Source: an uncultured Eubacteriales bacterium (GTDB lineage Bacteria; Bacillota; Clostridia; Peptostreptococcales; Anaerovoracaceae). Taken from it: a stretch of DNA of 64,000 nt. Location: the NCBI GenBank assembly GCA_902773665.1, contig CACYFF010000008.1:20047-84046 (forward strand). The letters are read 5' to 3'. This document shows, piece after piece, positions 50,401-59,008 of this stretch. The number at the start of each line of letters is the position of its first letter. Position 1 is the stretch's first letter. The notes under the pieces were generated by a model. The model searched no databases and was not told where the DNA came from. It was given only the letters and a program-made list of their open reading frames with translations. Position numbers and translations under genes: made by a program.

Positions 50401-51924
50401 TTACTGTCTCTTCGCGCCGGACATGTACAGGCCCAGCTCTTCTACGGTAGTTTGCTTCGGATCGAGCTCGCCGACGATCTCCCCTTCGTACATGACGAGG
50501 ATGCGGTCGGGCACGCTCATGACCTCGTCCAGTTCCAGGGAGACCAGCAGGACGGCTTTGTCTTCGTCGCGCTGGGCTACCAGCTGTTTATGGATGAACT
50601 CGATGGCGCCGACGTCCAGACCTCTCGTGGGCTGGACCGCCACCAGCAGCTCCGGATCTCTGTCGATCTCCCGGGCGATGATGGCCTTCTGCTGGTTGCC
50701 GCCGGACATGCTGCGGGCTTTGGTGATCGGGCCCTGTCCGGAACGGACGTCGTATTCTTCGATGAGCTTCTCCGCGTATTCCCGGATGGCAGGCTTGTTG
50801 AGGAAGCCTTTATTGGTAAAGCGCGGTTCGAAATAGGTCTGGAGCACTTCGTTATATTCCAGGGAGTAGTCCAGGACCAGACCGTGCTTGTGGCGGTCTT
50901 CGGGGATATGGCTCATGCCGCCCACGCTGCGTTCGCGGATGGAGGCATGGGTGATATCCTTGCCCAGCATGGTGATCTTGCCCGAAGCGGGTTTCTCCAG
51001 GCCAGTGAGCGCATAGACGAGTTCTGTCTGACCGTTGCCGTCGATGCCCGCGATACAGACGATCTCGCCGCGGCGCACCGTAAAGGATACGTTCTTTACC
51101 GCATTGTTGCCGTGAGCCTTGGAAGCGACCGTCAGGTTTTCCACCTTTAAGATCTCTTCGCCCGGCGTTCTGGGTTCCTTATGGACCTGGAACTCTACGT
51201 CTCTTCCCACCATCATGCGGGAGAGCTCTTCCTTCGTGGTGTTTGCCACATCCACGGTGCCGATGTACTTGCCCTTGCGCAGGACGGTGACCCGGTCAGC
51301 GACTTCCATGATCTCGTTCAGCTTGTGGGAGATGAACAGGATGCTCTTCCCTTCCGCCGCCAGATTCTTCATGATGCGCATGAGTTCTTCGATCTCCTGC
51401 GGCGTAAGAACTGCTGTCGGTTCGTCGAAGATGAGGATCTCGTTATCCCGGTACAGCATCTTGAGGATCTCCGTCCTCTGCTGCATGCCGACCGTGATGT
51501 CTTCGATGACTGCGTCCGGATCGACCGCAAGTCCGTACTTCTCGGACAGATCCATGACTTTCTTTCGGGCTTCCGCCTTCTGCAGAATGCCATGTTTGGT
51601 GGTCTCTACGCCAAGGATGATGTTATCCAATACCGTAAAGCATTCGACCAGCTTAAAGTGCTGGTGGACCATGCCGATGCCCAATGCATTGGCATCGTTG
51701 GGGTCTTTGATCTCGACGACCTTTCCGTCTTTCTTGATCTGTCCCTCTTCCGCCTGATACAGACCGAAGAGAACGCTCATCAGGGTAGACTTGCCGGCGC
51801 CGTTTTCGCCAAGCAAGGCGTGTATCTCGCCTTTCCTCAGCTGAAGTGTGATGTTATCATTTGCAACGATGCCCGGAAACCGCTTCGTGATGTTGAGCAT
51901 TTCGATTGCATAAGGTGCATCCAT
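50401..51924 (-). CDS. ABC importer ATPase with two fused domains (nucleoside type)
   Basis: 507 residues, two ATPase domains as in NupO/YufO and RbsA-like proteins. Domain 1: LGENGAGKSTLMSVLFGLY (about 36-54), DEPTAVLTPQEIEELM. Domain 2: IAGIDGNGQTELVYAL, MSGGNQQKAIIAREID and QPTRGLDVGAIEFIHK. Energises uptake of nucleosides captured by the BMP lipoprotein. Its ribosome site is AGGAGG; the bmp terminator at 51965-51998 lies between it and the binding protein. Confidence 0.9.
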   Translation of the reverse strand: MDAPYAIEMLNITKRFPGIVANDNITLQLRKGEIHALLGENGAGKSTLMSVLFGLYQAEEGQIKKDGKVVEIKDPNDANALGIGMVHQHFKLVECFTVLDNIILGVETTKHGILQKAEARKKVMDLSEKYGLAVDPDAVIEDITVGMQQRTEILKMLYRDNEILIFDEPTAVLTPQEIEELMRIMKNLAAEGKSILFISHKLNEIMEVADRVTVLRKGKYIGTVDVANTTKEELSRMMVGRDVEFQVHKEPRTPGEEILKVENLTVASKAHGNNAVKNVSFTVRRGEIVCIAGIDGNGQTELVYALTGLEKPASGKITMLGKDITHASIRERSVGGMSHIPEDRHKHGLVLDYSLEYNEVLQTYFEPRFTNKGFLNKPAIREYAEKLIEEYDVRSGQGPITKARSMSGGNQQKAIIAREIDRDPELLVAVQPTRGLDVGAIEFIHKQLVAQRDEDKAVLLVSLELDEVMSVPDRILVMYEGEIVGELDPKQTTVEELGLYMSGAKRQ

Positions 51925-51964
51925 GGCTTCAACCTCCTGTATTCACATAGATATTAAAATGATA

Positions 51965-51998
51965 ACATAAAAAAGGACGGCCTTAAAGGTCGTCCTTT
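51965..51998 (-). terminator. Terminator/attenuator between bmp and the ABC genes
   Basis: AAAAGGACG-ACC with GG-CGTCCTTTT on the minus strand followed by TTTTTTATG. Probably sets the ratio of binding protein to transporter. Confidence 0.75.
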
Positions 51999-52026
51999 TG
52001 ATTTTTGATGCGATTTTATCCAGTTA

Positions 52027-53190
52027 TTACTTGATGTTGTCGTATCTGTTCAGGGTGATGGTGGAAGGAACGAATTCGTCCTGGGAACCGTCTACGGTGA
52101 TGTCGCCGGAGAACATTCTGCCAACGAGAGCAACGTAGTCATCCTGAGTGAAGCTGTCGGACCACTGGGTGGTGTCGAACGGGATCTGGGTGTAGTTCGC
52201 TTCGACGTCGGTGCCGGAAACGAGACCCAGAGTCATGACCTGACCGCCGTAAGCAGACCAGTTGTCGTTCAGTACGAGCTCGGTGAGCAGCGTGTTGACG
52301 GTAGCCTTCAGACCCTTCATGGCGGAGGTGACGGTCATGCCTTCACCGTAAGCGTCGATGGTCTTGGACTGGTCTACGTCTACACCGATGACCTTGCCGC
52401 CGACCTTGGCAGCTGCTTCAGCTGCGGAGGTCCAGATGCCGCCGCCGCAAGCGAAGACGACTTCTACGCCAGAGGTCTGATACCAGGTATCCATGTAGGA
52501 AGTGATGTCTGCATCGCCGAAGAACTGGTTGCCGTAGACGTATTCGATGGTGACGCCTTCGATGCCCAGTTCCTTAGCAGCGAGGTCTGCACCCTGGATG
52601 TAGCCGTTGCCGAAGCGAACGACGGAGGGTACTGCCATGCCGCCCAGGTAACCCAGGTGGGTGTAGCCGAGAGCTACGGCCGCATAGCCAGCCATGAAGC
52701 CGCACAGTTCTTCCTGATAAACAGCGGAGAACAGGTTGTCGGGGATCTCGGTGAGGCCTGCGGAAGTCAGGTCGTACTCGGAAACGTCCAGAGCGATGAA
52801 CTTAACGTCGGGATAGGTGACGGAAGCGCTTGCCAGAGCTTCTGCGAAAGCGAATCCCGGGCAAACGACTACGTTGTAGCCGTCAGCGATCGCTGCATCG
52901 ATCATAGCTTCTCTTTCTGCGGTGCTGTCGCCGGCGGGCTTGTAGTAGTTGAACTGCAGGCCGTTCGCGTCGGAGAAAGCCTTGCAGGCTTCGTAAGTAG
53001 CCTGGTTGAAGCTTTCGTCGGTGATGTCGCCGTAGTCGGTGATCATCGCGACAGAGTAGGCAGCTGCGGTCTCGCCTTCGCCGCCTTCGCCCTCGCTGGG
53101 TTCAGCAGGAGCGGGTTCGTTGCTGCTGGTGCATGCAGCCATGGAGAATACCATAGCCAGCGCGAGGAGCAGCGCGAGTAACTTCTTCAT
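52027..53190 (-). CDS. BMP family substrate-binding lipoprotein (nucleoside uptake)
   Basis: 387 residues; lipobox SMAAC (cysteine at about 20), acidic linker, then a periplasmic-binding-protein fold with VAMITDYGDITDESFNQATYEACKAF, FAFAEALASASVTYPDVKFIALDV, and CGGGIWTSAAEAAAKVGGKVIGVDVDQS. Typical BmpA/NupN proteins bind purine nucleosides. Strong AAGGAGG ribosome site. First gene of the importer operon. Confidence 0.92.
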   Translation of the reverse strand: MKKLLALLLALAMVFSMAACTSSNEPAPAEPSEGEGGEGETAAAYSVAMITDYGDITDESFNQATYEACKAFSDANGLQFNYYKPAGDSTAEREAMIDAAIADGYNVVVCPGFAFAEALASASVTYPDVKFIALDVSEYDLTSAGLTEIPDNLFSAVYQEELCGFMAGYAAVALGYTHLGYLGGMAVPSVVRFGNGYIQGADLAAKELGIEGVTIEYVYGNQFFGDADITSYMDTWYQTSGVEVVFACGGGIWTSAAEAAAKVGGKVIGVDVDQSKTIDAYGEGMTVTSAMKGLKATVNTLLTELVLNDNWSAYGGQVMTLGLVSGTDVEANYTQIPFDTTQWSDSFTQDDYVALVGRMFSGDITVDGSQDEFVPSTITLNRYDNIK

Positions 53191-53212
53191 TTGATTTTCC
53201 TCCTTATTCTGA

Positions 53213-53281
53213 CCGCGGCACTCTAAAATTCTGCCGCGTCAATAACAGTAGAATTATACAATAGTCCCCTGCATTAGGCAA
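53213..53281 (-). promoter_or_regulatory. bmp promoter and leader hairpin
   Basis: TTGCCT (53281-53276), 17 nt, TATAAT (53258-53253) on the minus strand; the -35 overlaps the Nudix stop codon. In the leader CGCGGCA (53238-53232) pairs with TGCCGCG (53220-53214), ending 11 nt before the GGAGG region. Confidence 0.6.
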
Positions 53282-53879
53282 GGAATTTTAGTAGCTGAAC
53301 GACAATTCTTGCGGTCATCCCCCAGAGGCAGTGACCCTCGTAATGCCAGATGGGCACCGTGCACTTTCCCTTCCGCCAGTTATATTTGTCGGGAGACTCC
53401 ACCATATCGTAGGGAAAATCCTTTACATCCTGCACGATATCGTACTCATAGACGTACGGTTCGTGTTCCATCAGCCAGTCCACGGGGATCGTAAACCATT
53501 CGGAGACCTCCGCTTCTTCGGGGCGGATGCTGTCCAGCGCTTCGGGGCGGATCTCTCCAATGACGGTGTGGACCGCCATATTCGCGATATGGATGAGCGT
53601 GTCGTATTCGTGCGTGTAGAGGATATCCTCCGGACGGATGCCCAGCTCCTCGCCGATCTCGCGCACCGCGGTCTGCACCGGGGTCTCCCCTTTTTCCATG
53701 CGTCCGCCGGGGAAGCACACTTCGCCGGGCTGGGAGATGCCGGCGCTTCGCAGTTCAAAAAGAAGGCACAGCCTTCCGTCCCGTTCCACAAAGGGAATCA
53801 GGACGCAGCTGTGCTTTCTGATCTCAAGCAGACCGCTTTCGCGGCCCTGCAGTCTTTTCTTGATCGTTTCGAGATCCAT
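53274..53879 (-). CDS. Nudix hydrolase (CoA-pyrophosphatase type)
   Basis: 201 residues. Nudix box GGRMEKGETPVQTAVREIGEELGI (key residues G, E, REIGEE; about 57-80), preceded by AGISQPGEVCFP, the UPF0035-like text shared by CoA and NDP-sugar pyrophosphatases. Cytoplasmic hydrolysis of a nucleotide diphosphate derivative. Overlaps the P-loop gene by one base (TAATG). Confidence 0.88.
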   Translation of the reverse strand: MDLETIKKRLQGRESGLLEIRKHSCVLIPFVERDGRLCLLFELRSAGISQPGEVCFPGGRMEKGETPVQTAVREIGEELGIRPEDILYTHEYDTLIHIANMAVHTVIGEIRPEALDSIRPEEAEVSEWFTIPVDWLMEHEPYVYEYDIVQDVKDFPYDMVESPDKYNWRKGKCTVPIWHYEGHCLWGMTARIVVQLLKFLA

Positions 53880-54307
53880 TACTGGGCCGGATTGATGATC
53901 TCGTATTTGTTTACGTAAGAGCCGAGCTCGTCTACGTCGGCGGAGATGCTGACCACGAAATCCGGACCGTAGATCTCGGAGATGGCGGCCAGTCTGCCCA
54001 GGAATTCCTCCAGATCTTCCAGTTTTACGTCCGCATGCTTCAGGATGCTATCGATAAAGATGAGCTCGATATCATGATCCTGGGAAATGATGCCATAAAT
54101 AAAACCGATGTACTCGTCGATATTCGTGATATGTTCGAAGTCCTCCATGCAGACAACACGAATACGATATTTGAGATCGTACATCAGCCGGTGGTTCTTA
54201 TTTATAAAAACAACGCTTCCGTTTACGCTGTCCAGGCTGGCATTGGCCATATCGACCATCGCTTTGGTCTTGCCGCTGCCCTTGTGCCCTACCAGTAATT
54301 TTACCAT
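53879..54307 (-). CDS. Small P-loop ATPase, unknown function
   Basis: 142 residues. Walker A GHKGSGKTK (about 7-15), Walker B-like IELIFIDSI (about 80-88), no further domain; similar short proteins in Clostridia carry only this NTPase core. The nucleotide seems to be bound at the N-terminus; role unknown, maybe a regulator. AAGTGGGG precedes the ATG and TATAAT at 54356-54351 lies upstream. Confidence 0.7.
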   Translation of the reverse strand: MVKLLVGHKGSGKTKAMVDMANASLDSVNGSVVFINKNHRLMYDLKYRIRVVCMEDFEHITNIDEYIGFIYGIISQDHDIELIFIDSILKHADVKLEDLEEFLGRLAAISEIYGPDFVVSISADVDELGSYVNKYEIINPAQ

Positions 54308-54357
54308 TGGAATCGCCCCACTTTCTCTCTCTAAGGTATATCTGTTCTTTCATTATA

Positions 54358-54382
54358 GCTTGCCCCGGACTTTTGGGCAAGC
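54358..54382. repeat. Hairpin between rlmN and the P-loop gene
   Basis: GCTTGCCC (54358-54365) and GGGCAAGC (54375-54382); the minus-strand product is followed by TATAATG, so it may be the rlmN terminator overlapping the next promoter, although it has no T tract. Confidence 0.5.
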
Positions 54383-54411
54383 CGCGAAGGACAAACTTTT
54401 GTATGTAATTT

Positions 54412-55431
54412 TCAAGAAGTAACTTTTTTCCTGAGCTGACCGCAGGCAGCGTCGATATCTGCGCCGAGCTGCCGCCGCACCGTCGCCGGAATGCCCATGG
54501 ATTCCAGCATGTCGCGGAAATGCGCTGCCGCTTTTCTGCTGCTGCCGGTCATGCCGGTCTCCGTAACGGGATTGAGCGGAATGAGGTTGACGTGGCACAG
54601 CATGCCCCGCAGCAGATCCGCCAGTTCCTTCGCCGTATGCGGCGTGTCGTTCTGCCCTTCGATCAGAGCGAATTCGAACGTGACGCGCCGTCCGGTCTTT
54701 TCCGCGTGATCGCGACAGGCGCGCATCAGTTCCGGTAGCGGATAGGCTTTCGCCACCGGCATCAGCTTTTCCCTTGCCTGCTGGTTGGACGCGTGCAGCG
54801 AGATGGCCAGGTTCACCTGGGGAAATTCTTCCCCGAACCGCCGGATGCCCGGCACGAGGCCGCAGGTGGAAAGCGTGATGTTGCGGTAGCTGAGTCCCAG
54901 CCCCTGGGGATCGTGCACCGTCCGGAGGAACCCCGCGACCGCCTCGTAGTTGTCGAAGGGTTCGCCCATGCCCATCAGGACGATATGGTTGATGGGTTCG
55001 CCGCTCTCCCGCACGCAGACCACGACTTCCTCCAGCATCTCCCAGCTTTCGAGGCTGCGGATGCGGCCGCCGATGGTGGAAGCGCAGAAGCTGCAGCCCA
55101 TGTTGCAGCCGACCTGGGTGGAGATGCACAGGGAGTTGCCGTATTCGTAGGCCATGAACACCGCCTCCACGCGCTCGCCGTCCGGCATGCGGAGCAGGAA
55201 TTTCCGGGTGCCGTCGGAGGACGTCTGCACGAGTTCCGCGGCAGCGTTATCCCAGGAAAACCGTTCCGCCAGCTGGCGGCGCAGATCCTTGGACAGATCC
55301 GTGCACTCGTCCCAGCTCTTTGCACCCCGGCAGATCCAGGCGAAGATCTGCTTTTCCCGGAACGCGGGAAGTCCCAGTTCTTTTAAGGCTTTCGCCCGTT
55401 CTTCTCTTGTAAAGGCTTTAATGTTTCGCAA
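54412..55431 (-). CDS. rlmN: 23S rRNA (adenine-2503-C2)-methyltransferase
   Basis: 339-residue radical-SAM enzyme methylating A2503 of 23S rRNA and A37 of some tRNAs. [4Fe-4S] motif CNMGCSFC (about 115-122), GMGEPFDNYEAV, second methyl-carrier Cys in the C-terminal RRQLGADIDAACGQL. Start TTG at 55431 overlaps the serine dehydratase end by 14 nt and lacks a strong ribosome site. Normal length. Confidence 0.93.
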   Translation of the reverse strand: MRNIKAFTREERAKALKELGLPAFREKQIFAWICRGAKSWDECTDLSKDLRRQLAERFSWDNAAAELVQTSSDGTRKFLLRMPDGERVEAVFMAYEYGNSLCISTQVGCNMGCSFCASTIGGRIRSLESWEMLEEVVVCVRESGEPINHIVLMGMGEPFDNYEAVAGFLRTVHDPQGLGLSYRNITLSTCGLVPGIRRFGEEFPQVNLAISLHASNQQAREKLMPVAKAYPLPELMRACRDHAEKTGRRVTFEFALIEGQNDTPHTAKELADLLRGMLCHVNLIPLNPVTETGMTGSSRKAAAHFRDMLESMGIPATVRRQLGADIDAACGQLRKKVTS

Positions 55432-57031
55432 GTTTTTCGTCGACAGCCATCTGCTGTCTCTCCTGTTCTTCGGCTTCGAGGCGCACGCCCGTCGGTGTGC
55501 CGTTAGCGCCCATGGAATTGAGTTTGATGGACCGGGAAGCCCTTCCCACGTTCATCATGGCCGTCACCATCTCGTCCAGGGGGATGAGCGCATCCAGCCC
55601 CGCCAGCGCCGCGTTGGCACAGGTGACCGCCGTAGCGGTGCCCGTCATATTGCGCAGATAGCACGGCACCTGGGACTGTCCGCACACGGAGTCGCACACG
55701 AGGCCGATCAGGCTCTGGATGCCCATGCTGGCGGCGTCCAGACACTGCTTGGGCGTGCCGCCCATCATGCTGACGAGAGCGGCCGCCGCCATGCCGACGC
55801 CGCAGCCAATCTCCGCCTGGCATCCCCAGCCTCCGAAGTAGTCGGTCTCGGCCATGAAGACGCCCGCCATGCCGGCAGCCAGAAGGCCTTTTACGGCATC
55901 TTCCCGGCCAAGGCCTTTGTCTTCGCACAGGCCCTGGATGACTCCTGGCACGATGCCCGAGGCACCACCTGTCGGAATGCAGACGATGGTGCCGGAACTG
56001 CCCGCCCATTCCATGATGGACAGGGACATCGGCGCCGCCTTGTCGACGATGCCGCTGGCGATCTTCTGCGGACTGCTTTCGTAGAATGCTTTTACCTGGG
56101 GCGCCTTCGGTCCGAGCAGCTGGCGCAGATCGTTGCCTTCTTTATATCCGTTCTTCTCCGATGCCAGGATGACGTCCCACAGGTTTTCCGCCTGGGAGAT
56201 GACCTGCTGCTCCGTCCAGCCGGAGATGGAGCATTCGTAAGCGACTGCAGCCTCCGCGAACGTCTTGCCGTTCTCTTCGCACCAGGAAAGCAATTCCGCG
56301 GGAGTCTCGAATACCGGCGGTCTGCTGTCCGAGGTCACGACCGTATGCGCCGGTCTTGCGTAGCCGAAGTGCCGCAGGCCTTCGATATTTTTAAAAGCAT
56401 CCAGCTGCTCCTCCGTGGGAGCATCCGCCAGTTTTACATCGTACAGCAGTTTATCCGGCCCTTCGCAGATCTTGATCTCCTCCGGGTCACCAGCGATGGT
56501 GAGGATCGCCTTCACCATGTCGTGACGGCGCACTTCTCCCGCAGGGTCTGTAAACAGCAGCACCTCGTGAGTATAGCCGCCCGTGTGCATGGGACAGCCG
56601 TCCGCGGATTCCAGGTAGAACCCGCCTCCGCCCACGGATGCGCCGCAGAAGGTCATTTTCCGGCCCGTATCGGCGTTTTCCAGCACGAGGCGGACATATT
56701 CCCCCGGCTCCGCCGGAAGATCCTCATAGAAGCCGTATTCGATCGCGACACCCCTTTCCTTCGCCTCGTCGTAGGCGTCGAAGAAACCGGGATCCGCCGG
56801 GCTGTGACCCAGAAGACCGAACACGAACGCCAGGTCGCTTCGCATACCGAAATACGTAAACGTAAACGAGCCCTTGTCCGACATCTGGATGGATGCCTTC
56901 GTAATGGGCAGACCGAAGAACTGCCGGCAGACCGACGCGATGCGCATGGGGCCTGCGGTGTTGGAACTGGAGGGACCGGGGGTGACCGGCGCCAATGCTT
57001 CGTTAAAGATGCTGGGAATCCGTTTCATCAT
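55418..57031 (-). CDS. L-serine dehydratase family protein, beta-alpha fused
   Basis: 537 residues: residues about 1-170 are the beta domain, with TPGPSSSNTAGPMRI replacing the usual SSSHT serine-binding motif (His to Asn), and about 260-530 the alpha domain with CIPTGGASGIVPG, WGCQAEIGCGVGMAAAALVSM and VCDSVCGQSQVPCYLRN, which carries several cysteines as candidate [4Fe-4S] ligands. Family members deaminate L-serine to pyruvate. The His-to-Asn change may mean a different substrate. AAAGGACA ribosome site; overlaps both neighbours. Confidence 0.82.
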   Translation of the reverse strand: MMKRIPSIFNEALAPVTPGPSSSNTAGPMRIASVCRQFFGLPITKASIQMSDKGSFTFTYFGMRSDLAFVFGLLGHSPADPGFFDAYDEAKERGVAIEYGFYEDLPAEPGEYVRLVLENADTGRKMTFCGASVGGGGFYLESADGCPMHTGGYTHEVLLFTDPAGEVRRHDMVKAILTIAGDPEEIKICEGPDKLLYDVKLADAPTEEQLDAFKNIEGLRHFGYARPAHTVVTSDSRPPVFETPAELLSWCEENGKTFAEAAVAYECSISGWTEQQVISQAENLWDVILASEKNGYKEGNDLRQLLGPKAPQVKAFYESSPQKIASGIVDKAAPMSLSIMEWAGSSGTIVCIPTGGASGIVPGVIQGLCEDKGLGREDAVKGLLAAGMAGVFMAETDYFGGWGCQAEIGCGVGMAAAALVSMMGGTPKQCLDAASMGIQSLIGLVCDSVCGQSQVPCYLRNMTGTATAVTCANAALAGLDALIPLDEMVTAMMNVGRASRSIKLNSMGANGTPTGVRLEAEEQERQQMAVDEKLAKH

Positions 57032-57908
57032 TCTTGTCCTTTCTTTTCAAGTCTACGTTCATGAGGATGACTGCCGCGATCATGAGCGCAGCACCAACGT
57101 ATGCCCGCGCGGAGACGATCTCGTGCAGGAACAGGATGGCTGCAAGCGTGGAGAATACCGGTTCCAGGGCAAAGATGACGCCCACGTGGTTCGAGGTCGT
57201 ATACTGCTGCGCCACCGGCTGTGCGATGAAGGCGACAGCGGTCGATCCGACGCCAAGCACCAGCAGCCAACCGAAAAGCGCAGGCGTCCAGGTAAGCGCG
57301 TGACCCCGGTCCAGCACCAGGGAGATGAGGCTCATGAACAATGCGCCGAAGCCGATCTGCAGCAGACCCAGCTGTTTGGGATCCACGTCGTCCCTTGCGA
57401 CCATCACGTCCGTAAAGCAGAGATCGATGGAATAGCAGGTGGCGGACAGGAGCGCCAGTCCCTCCCCCAGACCGATGCGGAAATCGCCGCCCTTCATGGT
57501 CATCAGGTAGAGCCCGCCGACGGAGAGCGCGAGACTGATGAGGAATTTCTTCTGCGGTACGATGCGGCGGAACACCAGGTTGATGATGGGATTGATGATG
57601 ACCGGCATCGCTACGATAAAGCTGAACGTCGTTACGCTGGCGGAATTTTTGATGCCGTACATAGCAAACAGATAGATGAGGGAAAGCAAAAACCCTACAA
57701 AAATACCGCTGCGAAGGGTCGTTTTGGAGATCCCCCGCAGATCTTTATGCATGACGGCCCAGGAGACCGCCAGGGCGACCACGAAGCGCAGCGCGTTGAG
57801 CTGCATGGGCTGCCAGAAATTCATGACGTAATCGGAGACCGGATTGGCGATCCCCCAGAAAAACGTGATGATCACCAGGACCAGATCGGCCTGTTTCTGT
57901 CTGTTCAT
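57003..57908 (-). CDS. EamA/DMT family transporter
   Basis: 301 residues, ten membrane helices in two EamA repeats (ITFFWGIANPVSDYVMNF; ALLSATCYSIDLCFTD). Likely a metabolite or amino acid exporter/importer. The ATG at 57908 is six bases after TATAAT and has no ribosome site. Ends in a 29-nt overlap with the serine dehydratase gene, so a role in serine or pyruvate-related transport is possible (inference). Confidence 0.85.
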   Translation of the reverse strand: MNRQKQADLVLVIITFFWGIANPVSDYVMNFWQPMQLNALRFVVALAVSWAVMHKDLRGISKTTLRSGIFVGFLLSLIYLFAMYGIKNSASVTTFSFIVAMPVIINPIINLVFRRIVPQKKFLISLALSVGGLYLMTMKGGDFRIGLGEGLALLSATCYSIDLCFTDVMVARDDVDPKQLGLLQIGFGALFMSLISLVLDRGHALTWTPALFGWLLVLGVGSTAVAFIAQPVAQQYTTSNHVGVIFALEPVFSTLAAILFLHEIVSARAYVGAALMIAAVILMNVDLKRKDKNDETDSQHL

Positions 57909-57914
57909 GTATAT

Positions 57915-57920
57915 ATTATA
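57915..57920 (-). promoter_or_regulatory. -10 box of the EamA transporter, containing the holA stop
   Basis: TATAAT (57920-57915) with six bases to the ATG at 57908; the holA stop codon TAA (57918-57916) is inside it. Confidence 0.45.
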
Positions 57921-58989
57921 ATCCTGCGATAAACAGCTCCAGCGCCAGATAGGCGTCGATCTGTCCGCTCTTAAAATCCTTTTCGATATCGTAAGCCGCT
58001 GCCAGAGAAGCTTTCAGTTCGGAATACTTTTTCCGGTAACTGGCGTCCATCGCCTTGCGGATGCGGTAGGGGTTGGCGCCCATAGCAGAGGCGACGCTAT
58101 AGGGGTCACCGTCCCGGCCGCCCCGCTCCCTCGCCTCCAGCATGATCTCCAGCTGGGAGCACAGAAGCCCAAGAAAGCGCAGCACGACGCCGTCCTGCTT
58201 GCTGGCCTGCTCCGCGTCCACGCTGTTGTGGAGGATCGTAAGGGCTTTCCCCTTCTGACCGGAGAAGGCTGCGTCCAGGATGGCGAACGCGTCGGTCTCC
58301 TCCTCGCCCTGCATGCAGGCTGCGAAGTCCTTCGCCGTAACGGTCTGCGCATCTGCGAAAGCTGCGGCCTTTGCCACGTCGTTTTTCACGTTGTACAGCG
58401 TGTAACCGGATTCCTTGTCCAGATAGCCGCACTTGTCGGCGTAGGCGAAGATGTCGTCCCGGGACGCGTTCTTGCCGAGATTCTGCAGCTGCTTGGCGAT
58501 CCAGCCGGCCAGCGTCTGGCGGTCCAACGGGCAGAAATCATAGACGACGCCCGCCTTGACGGCGTTCTTGTAGAGTGCCTTCGTCTTGTTCACCTTTTCC
58601 GCGGTGAACAGCAGCATCGTGGTCTCCGGCACGTTCGCCAGATACTCCGAGAGGATCTGCACGCCTTCCGCCTTCATATCCTTGGGCGTCTGGGTAAAGA
58701 GATCCGTATCGTGCACGACAACGAGTTTGCGCTTCGACAGCATGGGAAGCGTCTCGCAGGCGGCGATGATGCTGTAGGGGTCCAGATCTTCCGAAAAGAC
58801 CGTAAAGTCCAGCGCTTCCGCCGCGGGCTCGATCAGTTTGCCCTTCACGAACTTTTCCGCCCAGTTCACCAGGAACTCTTCGTGTCCATAGCACACCAAA
58901 ACGCGGGGCAGCGCTTCGCTGTCCAGCAGTTTTACGATCGTGCGGAACGGATGCTCCGCCGGAGTTTTCGCTTTCGACGTGTATGCCAT
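57916..58989 (-). CDS. holA: DNA polymerase III delta subunit
   Basis: 357 residues; clamp-loader subunit that opens the sliding clamp. N-terminal YGHEEFLVNWAEKF, then ETLPMLSKRKLVVVHDTDLF and the C-terminal collar helix region with the SRDDIFAYADKCGYL and KALTILHNSVDAEQ text typical of HolA. Start at 58989 (MAYTSKAK) follows a TGATATACT box by ten bases and has no ribosome site. Overlaps nothing upstream but the box lies on the comEC stop. Confidence 0.88.
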   Translation of the reverse strand: MAYTSKAKTPAEHPFRTIVKLLDSEALPRVLVCYGHEEFLVNWAEKFVKGKLIEPAAEALDFTVFSEDLDPYSIIAACETLPMLSKRKLVVVHDTDLFTQTPKDMKAEGVQILSEYLANVPETTMLLFTAEKVNKTKALYKNAVKAGVVYDFCPLDRQTLAGWIAKQLQNLGKNASRDDIFAYADKCGYLDKESGYTLYNVKNDVAKAAAFADAQTVTAKDFAACMQGEEETDAFAILDAAFSGQKGKALTILHNSVDAEQASKQDGVVLRFLGLLCSQLEIMLEARERGGRDGDPYSVASAMGANPYRIRKAMDASYRKKYSELKASLAAAYDIEKDFKSGQIDAYLALELFIAGL

Positions 58990-58999
58990 AGGTCTATAT

Positions 59000-59008
59000 A
59001 GTATATCA
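59000..59008 (-). promoter_or_regulatory. Extended -10 promoter of holA
   Basis: TG (59008-59007), A, TATACT (59005-59000) on the minus strand, ten bases before the ATG; overlaps the comEC stop region. Confidence 0.45.

Noticed and set aside
54358..54382. Classical intrinsic terminator of rlmN
   Set aside because: The stem is good but it is followed by TATAATG rather than a T tract, so I list it only as a hairpin.
55154..57064. 636-codon plus-strand ORF opposite rlmN and serine dehydratase
   Set aside because: Shadow frame; both opposite genes have catalytic motifs.
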